Below are positions 49,027 through 60,983 of a stretch of 64,000 nucleotides of DNA, one piece after another. The stretch's first letter is position 1. Every line of letters begins with the position of its first letter. Under the pieces are notes generated by a model, which saw nothing but the letters and a program-made list of their open reading frames with translations, was not told where the DNA came from and made no database searches. The position numbers were made by a program, and so were the translations under genes. Where the stretch lies: contig NC_035448.2 in the NCBI RefSeq assembly GCF_002127325.2, forward strand, positions 7,712,915-7,776,914. The letters are read 5' to 3'. The DNA is from Helianthus annuus (lineage: Eukaryota; Streptophyta; Magnoliopsida; Asterales; Asteraceae).

Positions 49027-51308
49027 AATGAGGTTTCGTCCCCAAAACCTTTCTCATTCAAACCAAACCAAACCAAAACTACTCTTAACCCTTTCAAGTT
49101 ATTCGTTCACAATACTTATGTTAGATTCTGCTCTAGAGCTCTTATTAGTGCCTCTTACTTTATAATACCAGCACTTAGCACATATCATCACTAGCGTTTC
49201 ATTTATCGAATTTTATTCGAATTGTATACAATTATTAATCATACAAACCTAAGTCTGAGGCTTGTTTCTAACTTCCTATATAAGCATATTACCTTCATAT
49301 ATTTGCTAATCGAAATAAATTGATTTATTTATACCACTCATACCTCATATGCTATCTTTCATTTTCTTCACTATGAGCCATCCTCAACATTTCATTACTA
49401 TCATTACTTCTGATTACCTTTAAGCTCTTTAGAAGGGGTCGATATACTATTACACACATACCATAATCATTCAAGGACTTCTATTACTACCAAAATCACC
49501 CTTCTCAAACCTACTTATCCGTACTTACCATGGAGACTAAGCATTATTTCCATGGTTACTATCGTTATTTATGCCATGCGTATCTTTTCTACAATGCTTT
49601 GTTCAAATGAACATGGCCAACAAGCCTAGCATCAAAGTTAGCATTTCTTGACAATATTTTCCGTCTCTTATATTTTATCAGAACTTCCACAGTTACGAGC
49701 ATTCAAGTTCAATACCATTAGTTCGCATAGAAGTATTAATCAATACGTAACTTTCTATTTAACATCCACAAGTTAAACCAGTTACTAACCTCGCTAATTT
49801 GGCACGGGCCAACGTTTAACAACCCGAGTTGTCTTGCTCCTTCACGATCCCGTATCTTAACAGGGTTGATCTTGTCCATCTGGTAACATGAGCTTCCATT
49901 CTTGAGCATTCTTTCACCGTCCTAGGTAGCTTTATTGCATCATGATTACTGCCAATCTCATTATAAAATTTGGGATTTACACATTTCATTCGATCTCATT
50001 CAGACATGTGGTTTATCACATCACCTCATTTATATATCAATACTTTCTCAATTCCTTCTTAAGACATTAGTGGGTTAGATCTATTCATAACGGGTCAATA
50101 CATGGCCATTTCTTAATATATCATTCTTATTATTTATATATACATACGTATCGAAGTACATGTTTGTACTCCTTTTCAATTCAGACATGCTTACGATCTC
50201 ATCGCTTCACTGTTCCAGTGTTTCCTCACAAACACTTGCCTTCCCGTTTTAAAAGTTAGTCATAATACTTATTTCGCTTACAATACTTAACATTTTAGTT
50301 CCATTTGCTCATATACTTTCATTTCCTTTACACATTCGATTACCCAATTAAAGGGGTAATGGCATATACTCTCATAATGAGATTCAAGCATACCGCTTAC
50401 AACCCGGTCACATCGGGTTAATTGCTTTCAACATAAATCTTTCGTTCTATCCGTATAACGGATTGAACTTCATACATTCGTTATTGCATTCACGATCACC
50501 CGTTCTAAACGGATGGTACCTTATCCTTACTCAACTCGTTCAACTTGAACCGGTCGACTTGCATAGCTTATTATAGCATTCGCTATCATAACCAAATCCG
50601 CAAGGGATTTGCATCATTCGTATCTTTCATTTCTTGAATCCGTCTCGCGGATTCAAGCATTGCATTCGCATATTTCAGTCCTTGAATCCGTCTCGCGGAT
50701 TTAAGCATTGCATTCACATCTTTCATTCCTACAAAGTACTCTTAATCCCCCGAGAGTCCTACTACCCATTTCACCCACGCGCCTAGCTGCTACCAAACTC
50801 AATCGGACATACCTGTGATAATTATCACGGTCTCACGAACGTCATACATTTCTTGTGTACTGGCCAGGTACACATTCCACGTACTAGTTTCGTGTCTTCG
50901 CGTAATCGCCACCTTATGTCCGAAGAATTTAGTTTCGGCTCGTGTAACATTTTCAAAACTTATTTACCACGTCGTTATCATAATTTGTTCAAAATTTTTC
51001 TTTCACTGGCTTAACCATACCATTTCATACGCCCATACGCTAGGTTTACGTACCTGGGGTTAATTCGTTTCATTACTTGCCTCGATACCGGTCCTAGACC
51101 GCATTCACGGATCATCTCTTCCAACAATTGCGCTTTCCCTTCACAAAACATACTATTAGTTTCCTTCAAATACATAATCTAATACATACTTACATTCGCT
51201 TTTGCCTTTAGGCCTCGATCGAGTCTTGGATTGCACGGGTTCTTGGTCACGAGAGCACCGGTTTGAGTTCAAGTATTTACCTCCTGTTACTTGATTCTCT
51301 CAAACCAG
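49027..51308 (-). other. Non-coding interior of the LARD-like element
   Basis: No frame on either strand has a gag, protease, RT or integrase motif; the longest frame (82 codons at 50815) has none. AT-rich, with abundant CATT and ACAT words. The right half carries the hairpin run at 50208-51223. Confidence 0.7.
50208..51223. repeat. Run of about 18 short stem-loops
   Basis: Inverted repeats with different stems follow each other: 50208-50220, 50217-50236, 50339-50360, 50370-50382, 50401-50419, 50444-50468 (10-bp arms, one mismatch), 50500-50512, 50538-50550, 50573-50586, 50593-50611, 50633-50657 (10-bp perfect arms CTTGAATCCG), 50681-50705 (same arm, one G:T), 50738-50757, 50815-50828 (GTGATAATTATCAC), 50854-50874, 50920-50938, 51089-51101 and 51214-51223. 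Several are joined by a similar spacer word GCATTGCATTC. Function unknown. Confidence 0.6.
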
Positions 51309-51321
51309 GGCTCTGATACCA
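51309..51321 (-). other. Primer-binding site, initiator tRNA-Met type
   Basis: TGGTATCAGAGCC on the minus strand, three bases from the right LTR. It fixes the orientation of the element. Confidence 0.9.
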
Positions 51322-51324
51322 ATT

Positions 51325-54300
51325 TGTTACGCCCTAACACGTTTTACCTTAAAAATGACGCAGCGGAAAAGAGCTTTAAAAATTTACATTTCTAGACGTT
51401 ATATTTTTCAACTATATGGTCGATCTATCCGTGCAATCCTTGCTCTTGACTCGATTTACGTCGCTTCGCCTCCTAAGTAGTAGAAGAAGTCCGTGTATCA
51501 CCTGTGGGCGTCACATACAACTTAGCCATTAGTCAACGAAAACATCATATAACATTAAAACTCATATAATTAAGGATTGAATAACGTTTGACAATTTAAC
51601 TTTAGTTCATCCAACTATCCTTACTCATCCTCTTATTCCGGGTTGGGCTTAAATTTTATAAGAATCCGATGTACTCATTCCTGCATTACATACCGACCTC
51701 AAACGCATAATCAGTAACGTTAAAATTCAAACATATCAATTCACGCATGCATACGTACTTACATACAAACATACATACACACATGCCTTTCCTACAACTT
51801 TACTTACATGCATACCCTCATATATGTCTTTACACATACACACATACACAACTACATACGTACATACCTTTCCTACATCTTTACATAATCCTACAATACT
51901 TACATGGGACTTAGACTTTGATTTATAGCCCATAAACATCTAAGGATCGATCAAATCATGTTTAGAAAACCCGCCGTAGTCCACGGGTAACAAACCGAAG
52001 CCTACGATACATAAATCAACTTAAATAACAAGATTTCAGCTTTTGAGACTTGGGGAGGCCGTCGGCGACGGCCCTAGAGGCGTCGGCGACGGGCCTTGCC
52101 TTTACCCGTAGCCAGAAACACCCGTAAACAGCTAAATAAGGCGTCTGGCAAAACTGATGTTGTTTTGTCGTTCGTACGCGCTAAAACGCGCATAACTTTT
52201 GAACCGTTTAACCGTTTAACCTCTCGTTTCTTCCTACATGCTTGTAAATTCACATTCTATCATATTAACTTAAAATCCTACCTCCGGATTAAGGAAATTC
52301 TTAACTTAATCCCGCATTTAGGTACCATATTACTACATATTCTTTAGGATCCCACATTTAGGAACCATATTACTACATATTCTTTAGGATCCCACATTTA
52401 GGTACCATATTACTACATATTCTTTAGGATCCCACATTTAGGTACCATATTACTACATATTCTTTAGGATCCCACATTTAGGTACCATATTACTACATAT
52501 TCTTTAGGATCCCACATTTAGGTACCATATTACTACATATTCTTTAGGATCCCACATTTAGGTACCATATTACTACATATTCTTTAGGATCCCACATTTA
52601 GGTACCATATTACTACATATTCTTTAGGATCCCACATTTAGGTACCATATTACTACATATTCTTTAGGATCCCACATTTAGGTACCATATTACTACATAT
52701 TCTTTAGGATCCCACATTTAGTTTATTATTACTTATTGTGTCTTTTATCTTTGGGGTGTTACACGTTATGGGTATTCGTGCATAAAAAGGTCTACGACAT
52801 ACAAAACCCCATACTCCTCACTTTCATACTTGACCAAAACATTACACCAATCGATTAGCTTGTTTCTAAACTACTTTTAAGATCGTTTGCCCAATATACC
52901 CATCAAGGGCGTTTTGGTCAACTTTATTCCCATCATTTACGACGAAGGACTTCATCACATATTTGATCTCAACATCATGTTTAATTAATTAAAACATTAT
53001 ATTACTTAAACAAACTAAGAAGTGATTACGGAAATCACTTACCTTGTGCATCCGTGTTCATACCCGCTTGCTTGCCTCATCTTGACCCGTTAGCCTTCCA
53101 TGCTTGGTCCATGCTAGTGTGGTTCCTATTCTTTCATGCCGTCATGCCATAATAATGTTAGTATTCATGCTCATTCATATTAACACACATTTTCCAACTC
53201 TTATCTACATTGACTTTCACTAACACGCATACGACATGATTGGTCAACCACATAGTTTCAATATCCTTGAAATCTAAATTCGTTATCACACATAACACAT
53301 AATTGATCTACACATATTCCATGATCTCTCGATTCTTATATTTGTGTCAAAATGCCTAACCATGCTATAGATTCTCTGTTGACTTTCAGAAAGTCAACCT
53401 TCTAGCATATAACTTCCAATTTCGAACACGCATTTATGTTGATATAATAGACCATATTAATGACATCATATTAATTTCATACACAATGTTGTATAACACA
53501 TACAACTTCATGATCACCTAGTCACATACACAATATACACATACTTATGTTTTCATAACTCTACATTCGACAACCGCATTGTTCAACATTCAATTAATCA
53601 AAATTATCATCTTACATACGTACACGACATAACTCCAACATTATCACTTATCAATAAACTATTCATTTCACATTCGTACACATTTACTCTTAATCACCAT
53701 AAACCAAGCGCATCAATTACATGGCGAGCATCACACCATTGAAGCATAAGGTACAAGTTCTTAATGCATAATTTTACCAAACCATACATTCAAATCCGAA
53801 TTCTCATATGGACTCCACCTTAAGCACACTTAACTTATTATTTTGCTAACGGCTACACCATAAGCACCTTCTATACATACTTACCCACAACTTTCATATA
53901 ATTTCACAATTTTGCTCTCTTAGGCATTTCATCGAACACTTGGCGGGTGTACTACTAACAAAACATTATGTACAAGCATTCATTGCATATTCTTACTAGT
54001 TCATATCAACATCATCAAATTCCACTTGAATCATATAATTCTCATAATATACCCAAATTAACTAACAATTACTCATTACATACAATATCATACATAAACT
54101 TTACACAACAATTAAGCATACATGATTATCCATAACATCATCTTCACTACCACAAGTGGGTTTTCATCTCTAATCATATAATTAACCTAAACCACGTGTA
54201 ATCTATGCTTTATATCATGATATTAATACATTCTCATGCTCAATTTCATACCAATTCGCGGGTTGATCAAAACCCACTTCATATCAAAATCACCAAATCA

Positions 54301-54718
54301 AAAATTACAACTTACCAAGTGATCTTTAGGGCTAGATGACTAAGAATTCGGGTACATGCATTAGATTTGGGTTGAATTCCCCTTTCAATTTGAGCAAATA
54401 AGCTTGAACTAGGGTTTGGCTCCTTTGGGAGCTTCTAATCGACGTAGAACACACACGAATGTGTGTTTGTGTGTGTTGATATTTTCTTATAATATCCCAA
54501 CTTCCCTTTTAACCCACATTAGTCCCTTATGATTGTAAATTAAATATAGTTGGCCCCATTGTTTTTCCACTCTCAATCTATAGCCAGCACTATCAAACCA
54601 AGTTAGATAACTTGGTTGTTAGTGAAATAACCCACTTGAACAATAAATCCTACTTACTCATGCCAACCTAATAAAATGTCAAAATAAAATATTTAGACTC
54701 GAGTTTTGGGGCGTTACA
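51325..54718 (-). repeat. 5' LTR of the LARD-like element
   Basis: Nearly identical to the left LTR; the visible length differences are three extra 40-bp units and a ~10-bp deletion in the CATACA stretch near 51775. The same hairpins and the GGCCGTCGGCGACGGCC palindrome (52057-52073) are present. Confidence 0.92.
52307..52721. repeat. 40-bp tandem repeat, 10 copies (right LTR)
   Basis: The same 40-bp unit as at 46720, ten full copies plus a 15-bp partial. One unit has GAACC for GTACC at 52363. Confidence 0.97.
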
Positions 54719-54854
54719 ATCCATTGCAATCCGCTACAAACATAAAGGATGAAAAGTGTAATTTATCCTAAAGTGTACAAAAAATTTAGCACAAAAAATT
54801 CAGCACAAAAAATTCAGCAGAAAAAATGTAGCACAAAAATATAGTAAAAAAAGA

Positions 54855-56067
54855 GTAAATTAAACAAATTGTCCTTTATTTATATACTAAATTGCACTCT
54901 TTGTCATTTATCGTTAAAAATCACTCAAAATGTCCTTTATTTTGTAAATTTTGCATGCTCTTTTTCCTTTAAGCTAACTAATGTTAACTTTCAATTAACT
55001 TTAAGGAGGGAAATTACCAATATACCGAAAGGATATAATCTAAAGTTTATTTATAAAAGACATAACCTGTAATTTAGTTAAGTTCTTTTCTTTTCTTTTA
55101 TTTTCTTTGTTTTTTTCTATTTATTTAATTGAATTTATCACTATTGTTTTATCGATTGCTTTAGAATTTTCTTAAATCATTAGATAACAATTTTTTTATA
55201 AAATATATATATGCTTTTATAATTATTTATTTTCGTTGTTTAATTAAATTATTGTTTTTATTTTACAAATAATGTAATTTTTTATATTACGTTTTTACAT
55301 AAATCGTTTGTGTAATCGAGTTATTTATTTTTCACTTTTACAATTATTATAGGTTGGTTGAAACATAGATTAAAAAACATGCCGCAATGTTGTATTTTTA
55401 GATGAGTGCACGTCACACATTTTATAACACGTCTAAAATGATCAGTTGCTTTTAAAATGACGTTACAAAAATTCAAAATTTTATAGAAAATCATAGTTTA
55501 AACCGATCCGTCGTAACGCGTGACCAGCATGCTTATTTTTCTTCATATTTTAGTGTTAATTTCGTTCGTATAACATATAATAATTGTGAAAATGATAAAA
55601 CAAAATAATAAATCGATAACACTAATGGTTTATGTAAAACATAGTATAAAAATTTATATTATTTGTAAAATAAAAAAGTAAATAATTTAATAAAAAAATG
55701 AAAATAAATAAATTATACAAACATATATTTTTATAGAAAATGTTATATAACTAATGAATTACATTTTGTTTAAAGTAATTAATAAAAAAATAGTGATAAA
55801 TTTAATAAAATAAAAAAATAAAATAAAAAGAAATAAAAGAACTTAAATAAATTACAAGTTATGTCTTTTATAAATAAACTTCAGATTATGTCTTTTGGGC
55901 AAAATGGTATTTTTACTTTAAAGTTAACTGAAAAGTTAACATCAGTTAGTTTAAAGGACAAAGAGCGTGCAAAATTTACAAAACAAAGGACATTTTGCGT
56001 GATTTTAAAGATAAAGGACAAATGGTGCAATTTAGTATATAAATAAAGGACAATTTGTGTAATTTAC
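54855..56067. mobile_element. 1.2-kb fold-back element
   Basis: The left half (GTAAATTAAACAAATTGTCC, ATATACTAAATTGCAC, TTTTGTAAATTTTGCATGC, AAGACATAACCTGTAATTTA) recurs as reverse complement in the right half, ending GTGTAATTTAC at 56067. Similarity continues almost to the centre (about 55480), so the whole element can fold. No convincing flanking duplication was found. AT-rich and non-coding. Confidence 0.75.
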
Positions 56068-57132
56068 TTTGAAAAAATCATGCACAAAAATACTATACAC
56101 CATAGAAATACAATACAATTTTTTTGGTCTTTTTAGTTGTCATATTTTATATATCAATTAGATACTCAAATTTAAGATAAAAAGATGCTCGATTTTATGG
56201 TGTATTTTTTTAAAAAAATAATATCGTACAAAAAAGTTATGAACGTTTAAAAAATGAGAGGGCATATACATGTGTCTTGCATGTGAAGAATAAAAGTCAA
56301 CAAATAGACTATATTCCAAGAAAACCATCCCCCCCCCCCCTCCTCCTACATTTTCATCTTAGCCATTAATTTGAAAATTGAAAGGACCAGATCCCTTCTT
56401 ATCCTACCTACACAAAATCAACTTTTCTTTTTGATTTTATCCCAAATATTAAATATGATATTAATCTATCTCAAAAAAGGAATGCCTACGGTATCAAGAT
56501 ATTGGAAGTTGATTAAGTTTATATGATAATAGTTCTATAAATGTAAATAAAATGATCTCGTAAAGATAGCGGTTAAAAACTGGACAAGACTACTCGATAC
56601 GACTTGTTAAATCAGGAACCGCCAGTGATGTCTGTTTGGTTAATAGCTAAAGAACCAAACATAAATTACGTTGTTGGTTTCAAGTGAATCGGACACAAAC
56701 GAACAAGGGGAAACTGTCCATCATACATATCTTGTTGCTGACTAATCGGTTTTTTAAATGACTTTACCAATTAAAACCATAGACTAGGTTATTAATTCAG
56801 TTTTCAAATTACGAAAAAAAAGAAAAAAAGGTGCATATTATGAATCTTTTCATAAAATATGAAAAAAGAAAATCAAGTTGCTAATATTAAGGATGTAAAT
56901 GAGTCAAGTTGATTTGAGCTTGAACTTGTAAAAACTCGAGCTCTAATCATTTTACTTAAGAAAGTTTGATCTTCAAGTTAGCTAGCACAAGTTCGGGCTG
57001 TGAGTCGTTATATATTCTTCAAGTTCAGGTTTAGCTTGTTTATTAATTATTTACTATTTATTTATTTTAATTATATACATTTTAGAAAATAAGTTTATAT
57101 ATTTTAAATTATGATTTTATATATAACATAAT
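56068..57132. other. Intergenic DNA
   Basis: No gene. A run of 14 C occurs at 56327-56340. 56885-57045 has GAGTCAAGTTGATTTGAGC-type words of a dispersed plant repeat. Confidence 0.45.
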
Positions 57133-57141
57133 AACCATATA

Positions 57142-57560
57142 GGGATGGATCATGAGAAAACTAGTTTAAATGAGAAAACCCAAAAACTAACTAAAAAAGC
57201 AAAAAAAAAATACCAATTTTTTTTTTAATTTTTATAAAAAAATCGGAGGTTTTTATACATGGAAAAAAATTTTCAAAAAATAAAAAATAAAAAAAAAGTT
57301 TTTTTGTTGTATTGCACATGTGCACTGTTACGGATATAGTGCACATGTGTAGTACATGTGTAGTACACATATAATCACATATAATGCACATGTGCAGTAC
57401 AACAAAAAAATTTTTGAAATTTTTTTATATATAAAAAGTAGCGAAATTTTTATAAAAAATTGTAAAAAAAAATTGGTATGTTTTTTGGCTTTTTTTAGGT
57501 TTTTTTAGTTAGTTTTCTAGTTTTCTCATTTAGATGTAGTTTTCTCATGATCCTCTCCCT
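57142..57560. mobile_element. Fold-back MITE (9-bp TSD AACCATATA)
   Basis: GGATCATGAGAAAACTA at the left is inverted at the right (TAGTTTTCTCATGATCC), and pairing runs about 80 bp inward. AACCATATA flanks it (57133-57141 and 57561-57569). The centre has GCACATGTGCA words in both orientations (57316-57390). Confidence 0.8.
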
Positions 57561-57587
57561 AACCATATATATATATATATATATACT

Positions 57588-57882
57588 GAAGGGATCATGA
57601 GAAAACTCTTCTTCGTGAGAAAAAATTCGAGAAAACTTTATTTAAGCATTACTAAACCCTAAAAATAAATCTTAAACCCCAAACAGTAAACCCTAAAACC
57701 TAAACGTTAAACTTTATAAACTTAACTTTAAAGGCTAACGGCTAAAAGGTAAAAACTAAATGCTAAAGCTAATCCCTAAACTCTATAAATTAAAAACTAA
57801 ACCTTAGAGAAAAATCAACACAAATATCAATAATTTAATAACGTTTTTCTCACAAAGAAAGAAAATTTTCACGACCCCCTTC
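57588..57882. mobile_element. Second GGATCATGAGAAAA-ended MITE with telomere-like core
   Basis: The left end AAGGGATCATGAGAAAACTC and the right end (reverse complement AAGGGGGTCGTGAAAATTTTC) are imperfect inverted repeats related to the neighbouring MITE. The core (57651-57800) has many TAAACCCTAAA-like words. No clear flanking duplication. Confidence 0.5.
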
Positions 57883-57895
57883 TCTATAATAACAA

Positions 57896-57926
57896 CTAGT
57901 GAGAGTCCCCCGCGCTTTGCGGCGGG
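57896..57926 (-). mobile_element. Helitron-like 3' terminus
   Basis: On the minus strand the hairpin CCCGCCGCAAAGCGCGGG is followed by CTAG (57896-57899) and T. Same hairpin as at 36562, opposite orientation. The body would extend right into the tandem duplication. Confidence 0.55.
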
Positions 57927-58035
57927 AATCAGTCGGTATTAATTCAGTTTGTTATGACATCGACATTTGCTATAGTATTATTCCAAAGAGAAAACATTAC
58001 ATCAGTCGAAAACAATAAAAACGAATATCAATACC

Positions 58036-58770
58036 GTTACTGATCTTGTTTAGTTGATATCGATTATGTTTGTTTGCATTCTTTGTTTATTTTATTTCAA
58101 TATCGCAATATTTTTTTTCGAGAACGGACACGTTGTCGTACCAAACCGAATAGAAACCAATTTAACATCTGTGTCAATCGGTACCAATATTTAATTTTAT
58201 TGTTAATGTTTTCGATAAACGGAGACCCTATCGTTAGCGTACCGTACCGAACTGAATCGAACAACATAGGTACCGATATGCATTCATTTTTTATGGTATT
58301 TTGTTTGATAACGTATACTTTGATCGTATCTTAAAAGTAATATGAGAAAATAAATTATTAAAATCAATTAAAGTAATAAAAGAAAAAAATAATAAAACCT
58401 TAAAACATCGTTACTGGTCTTGTTCAGTTGATATCGGTTATGTTTGTTTGCATTCTTTGTTTATTTTATTTCAACATTGCCATATTTTTTTCGAAAATGA
58501 CTTTGTATCGTTGTCGTACCAAACTGAATTGAAACCAATTAAACAACATCTGTATCAATCGATACCAATATTTAATTTTATTGTTAATGTTTTCGATAAA
58601 CTGACACCCTATCGTTATGATACCGTACTGAACTGAATCGAACAACATAGATACCAATATGCATTCATTTTTATGGTATTTTGTTTGATAACGGATACTC
58701 TGATCATATCCTAAAAGTGATATGAGAAAACAAATTATTAAAATCAATTAAAGTAATAAAAAATAAAATA
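58036..58770. repeat. 374-bp tandem duplication
   Basis: Units start GTTACTGATCTTGTTTAGT (58036) and GTTACTGGTCTTGTTCAGT (58410) and stay similar through TGTTTGTTTGCATTCTTTG, GTACCGTACCGAACTGAATC and AAAATCAATTAAAGTAATAA. Open frames inside are shared by both copies but have no motif. Confidence 0.85.
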
Positions 58771-59156
58771 ATAAAAACTTAAAAGAAAAACAATATTAAA
58801 CAAAATCATTAAAACACTGTTTATCGTGAGTTTGTATTCATATATATATGATAATAATAATATATGTATATATAAATTCAGTAAATAAAAACTGTATGAT
58901 TAAAAGGCCACTTTAGGCTGAGCCTAATCAAACTTGATAATTTAATAATTTATTAAGAGATGTTTAAGTTTGAGCTAATTTATTAAAATGGGTGTCATAT
59001 ATAAAATTCGAATTTAAATACTTGTAAATTATGTTTTCATTTTCTAAAAAAAAAAAAAATAGATGGGTCATTAATAAACAAACTTTATTAGCTGTAAGAA
59101 AATTTTAGACGGGTCATCAATCAACAAACTTTATTAGCTATTACTTAACCTAGGCC
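58771..59156. other. AT-rich intergenic DNA
   Basis: A short tandem pair, AACAAACTTTATTAGCT, occurs at 59077 and 59122. Nothing else recognised. Confidence 0.5.
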
Positions 59157-60983
59157 TTTTTTTTTTGAAACGTAACTTTCATTAACAACACCACCGACCC
59201 AAGACGGGCTGACAACAACAACCAAACAAACAGATTACATATTTATAAAGGAGCACCACTCCCTCCATTCAATCCCTTTAAATCTAGATCTATGAGAGAA
59301 CCAAAGATAGCCTAAAGCCTTAACTTCGCTTAAAATACCATCTATCTTAACCGGGGAATTCAAGAACCGAACATTGTTCCTAGCACGCCAAAGACTCCAA
59401 CAGGCGATCATGATAACACATTGGATTGCTTCCTTCTTCTTCTTTTCCGACATTCTTAAACTCTTAAAAACGCTTAGGAGGTCCGATATGGAGAAAGCGA
59501 ATATGTTCGGAATTTTACACCAAGATGACACGCCTTGCCACACAAAAGCGGCGGTACTACACGAGATAAACAAGTGCTCGGAGGATTCGACTTCAGCACC
59601 GCAAAACGGGCACTCACTTTCCTCGATCAAAATGTTTCTTTTTAAAAGGGCTTCTCCTGTCGGTAACCTGTCCAATTCAGCTCTCCAAACGTGAATATTA
59701 ACCTTAGCCGGCACCCAACGACACCAATCGAGCACGAACCTATTCCCAGCTTCCTGATCCGCCTTCATGCAGTCTCTTCACAGCTTGCACGCTGAAATCC
59801 CCCGAGGAGCTATCAAACCAAACCCATCTGTCGGGTCTCTCACTGATCTGCACGCTATTCATGGCCGAAGACAACTACTGGAGACTAGCCATGAGTTCCT
59901 CCGAAACAATTTGAGACCTTTATCCCCACTGAAACTCAATACCAACCTCGTTCCTCACAACACGGTCAGCAACTTTACATTTTTTGTCCACTTCAAGGCT
60001 GAACAAGTCCGAAAACCGCAGTTTTAAAGGCTCGTTGCAGATCCAAGTATCAAGCCAGAAAGAGATATCGTTGCCATCCCCGACTATACCTTTAAAAAGA
60101 TGCCGAATAGGACGACCATCCACTTTAGTGTTAGCAGAAGCTTTCGCGATGTTGCTCCACGTACCACTCAATGTTTTTTTATACGGGATGCACTCCCACC
60201 CATTCCTACTATAATGGAGAGCATCCACAACTTTCTTCCATATGATGTCTTTTTCCGTTTTGAAACGCCAAACCCATTTTGTCAGCAAGGATATGTTCAC
60301 CTCCGCAAGTTTACTTAAACTCAATCCCCTATTTTTTTATGGCAAGTAACATGATCCCATGCGACCCAATGCATTTTCCTTTCTTCGTTAGATCCTCCCC
60401 AAAGGAATTTTTTTTATCATAGCTTCTAATGACGAAATGACCTTCTTTGGGGCCTTGTATAACGAGAAATAGAAGGTAGGTAAACTCTCCAAAATGGACC
60501 TAATAATCACGACTCTCCCTCCGATCGAAAGGAGGTGAGACTTCCAAGTAGCTAACCGGTTTTGGAAAATATCAAAAATCAGCTGCCAATTAGACACCCG
60601 ATTCATATTTGCTCCCACATTAAGACCCAAGTATTTAAAAGGCAAAAAACCCGACCTACAACCAATCCGATTTGCCACAACCCCCAAATCCTCCGAGCTA
60701 ACATCAATACCATAAAGGTTGGGCTTCTCGAAATTAATTTTAAGACCCGAGTTAACATGAAAGCAACAGAGGATCCTAATCACGTTCTCCAACTCGGACA
60801 TAGACCAATCACCCATCACGATCGCATGGTCCACGTAGAGGAGGTGAGTAATGATAGGACCGTTGTTAGGAGTAACAATGCCTTTGATGACGCCCGCCTC
60901 CCTCGCCCGGTTCAACATACAAGTAAAAGCTTCCATAATGATCAAAAAAAGGAACGGAGAGAGAGGATCGCCTTGCCTCGTAC
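59157..60983 (-). pseudogene. L1-type LINE, 3' half of the RT ORF
   Basis: Read on the minus strand from 60983: RQGDPLSPFLFLIIMEAFT, then LLYVDHAIVMGDW at the RT active site, where the usual ADD is VDH. GLKINFEKPNLYGI, FKYLGLNVGAN and SIGGRVVIIRSIL follow. A frameshift at an A run near 60412 and another near 60335 lead to [28 protein letters not shown] and SFWLDTW (60324-59920). Stops follow (RPDRWVW, about 59840), then the zinc-binding zf-RVT domain VPAKVNIHVWRAELDRLPT, CPFCGAEVESSEHLF and ACWSLWRARNN (59768-59235). A poly-A tail (T run at 59157-59168 on the plus strand) marks the 3' end. The 5' part is beyond the LTR element inserted at 60984. Confidence 0.88.

Larger units (their letters stand above)
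45725..54718 (-). mobile_element. Non-coding LTR element (LARD-like), TSD ATCCA
   Basis: LTRs 45725-49011 and 51325-54718 (3287 and 3394 bp) start TGTTACGCC and end GGCGTTACA; ATCCA flanks both sides (45720-45724, 54719-54723). The primer site is next to the right LTR on the minus strand, so the element reads right to left. The 2.3-kb interior has no gag or pol on either strand, which makes it a large non-autonomous derivative that must borrow proteins. I counted about 15 single-base differences between the LTRs (under 0.5%), so it moved recently. Confidence 0.92.
44122..54768. mobile_element. Mutator-like element with long terminal inverted repeats, interrupted by an LTR element
   Basis: The left end GGATAAATTACACTTTTCAT is the reverse complement of the right end at 54749-54768. 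The inverted repeat continues about 185 bp (ACCTTTAACTTCAATAATTA, CAGTCACAGTCCTTT, AAAATTTTCAGTTAA) when the LTR element 45725-54718 is taken out. Flanking 9-mers TAAAGTGAG and TAAAGTGTA match at 7 of 9 positions. Without the insertion the element is about 1.65 kb and has no transposase, so it is non-autonomous. Confidence 0.75.
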
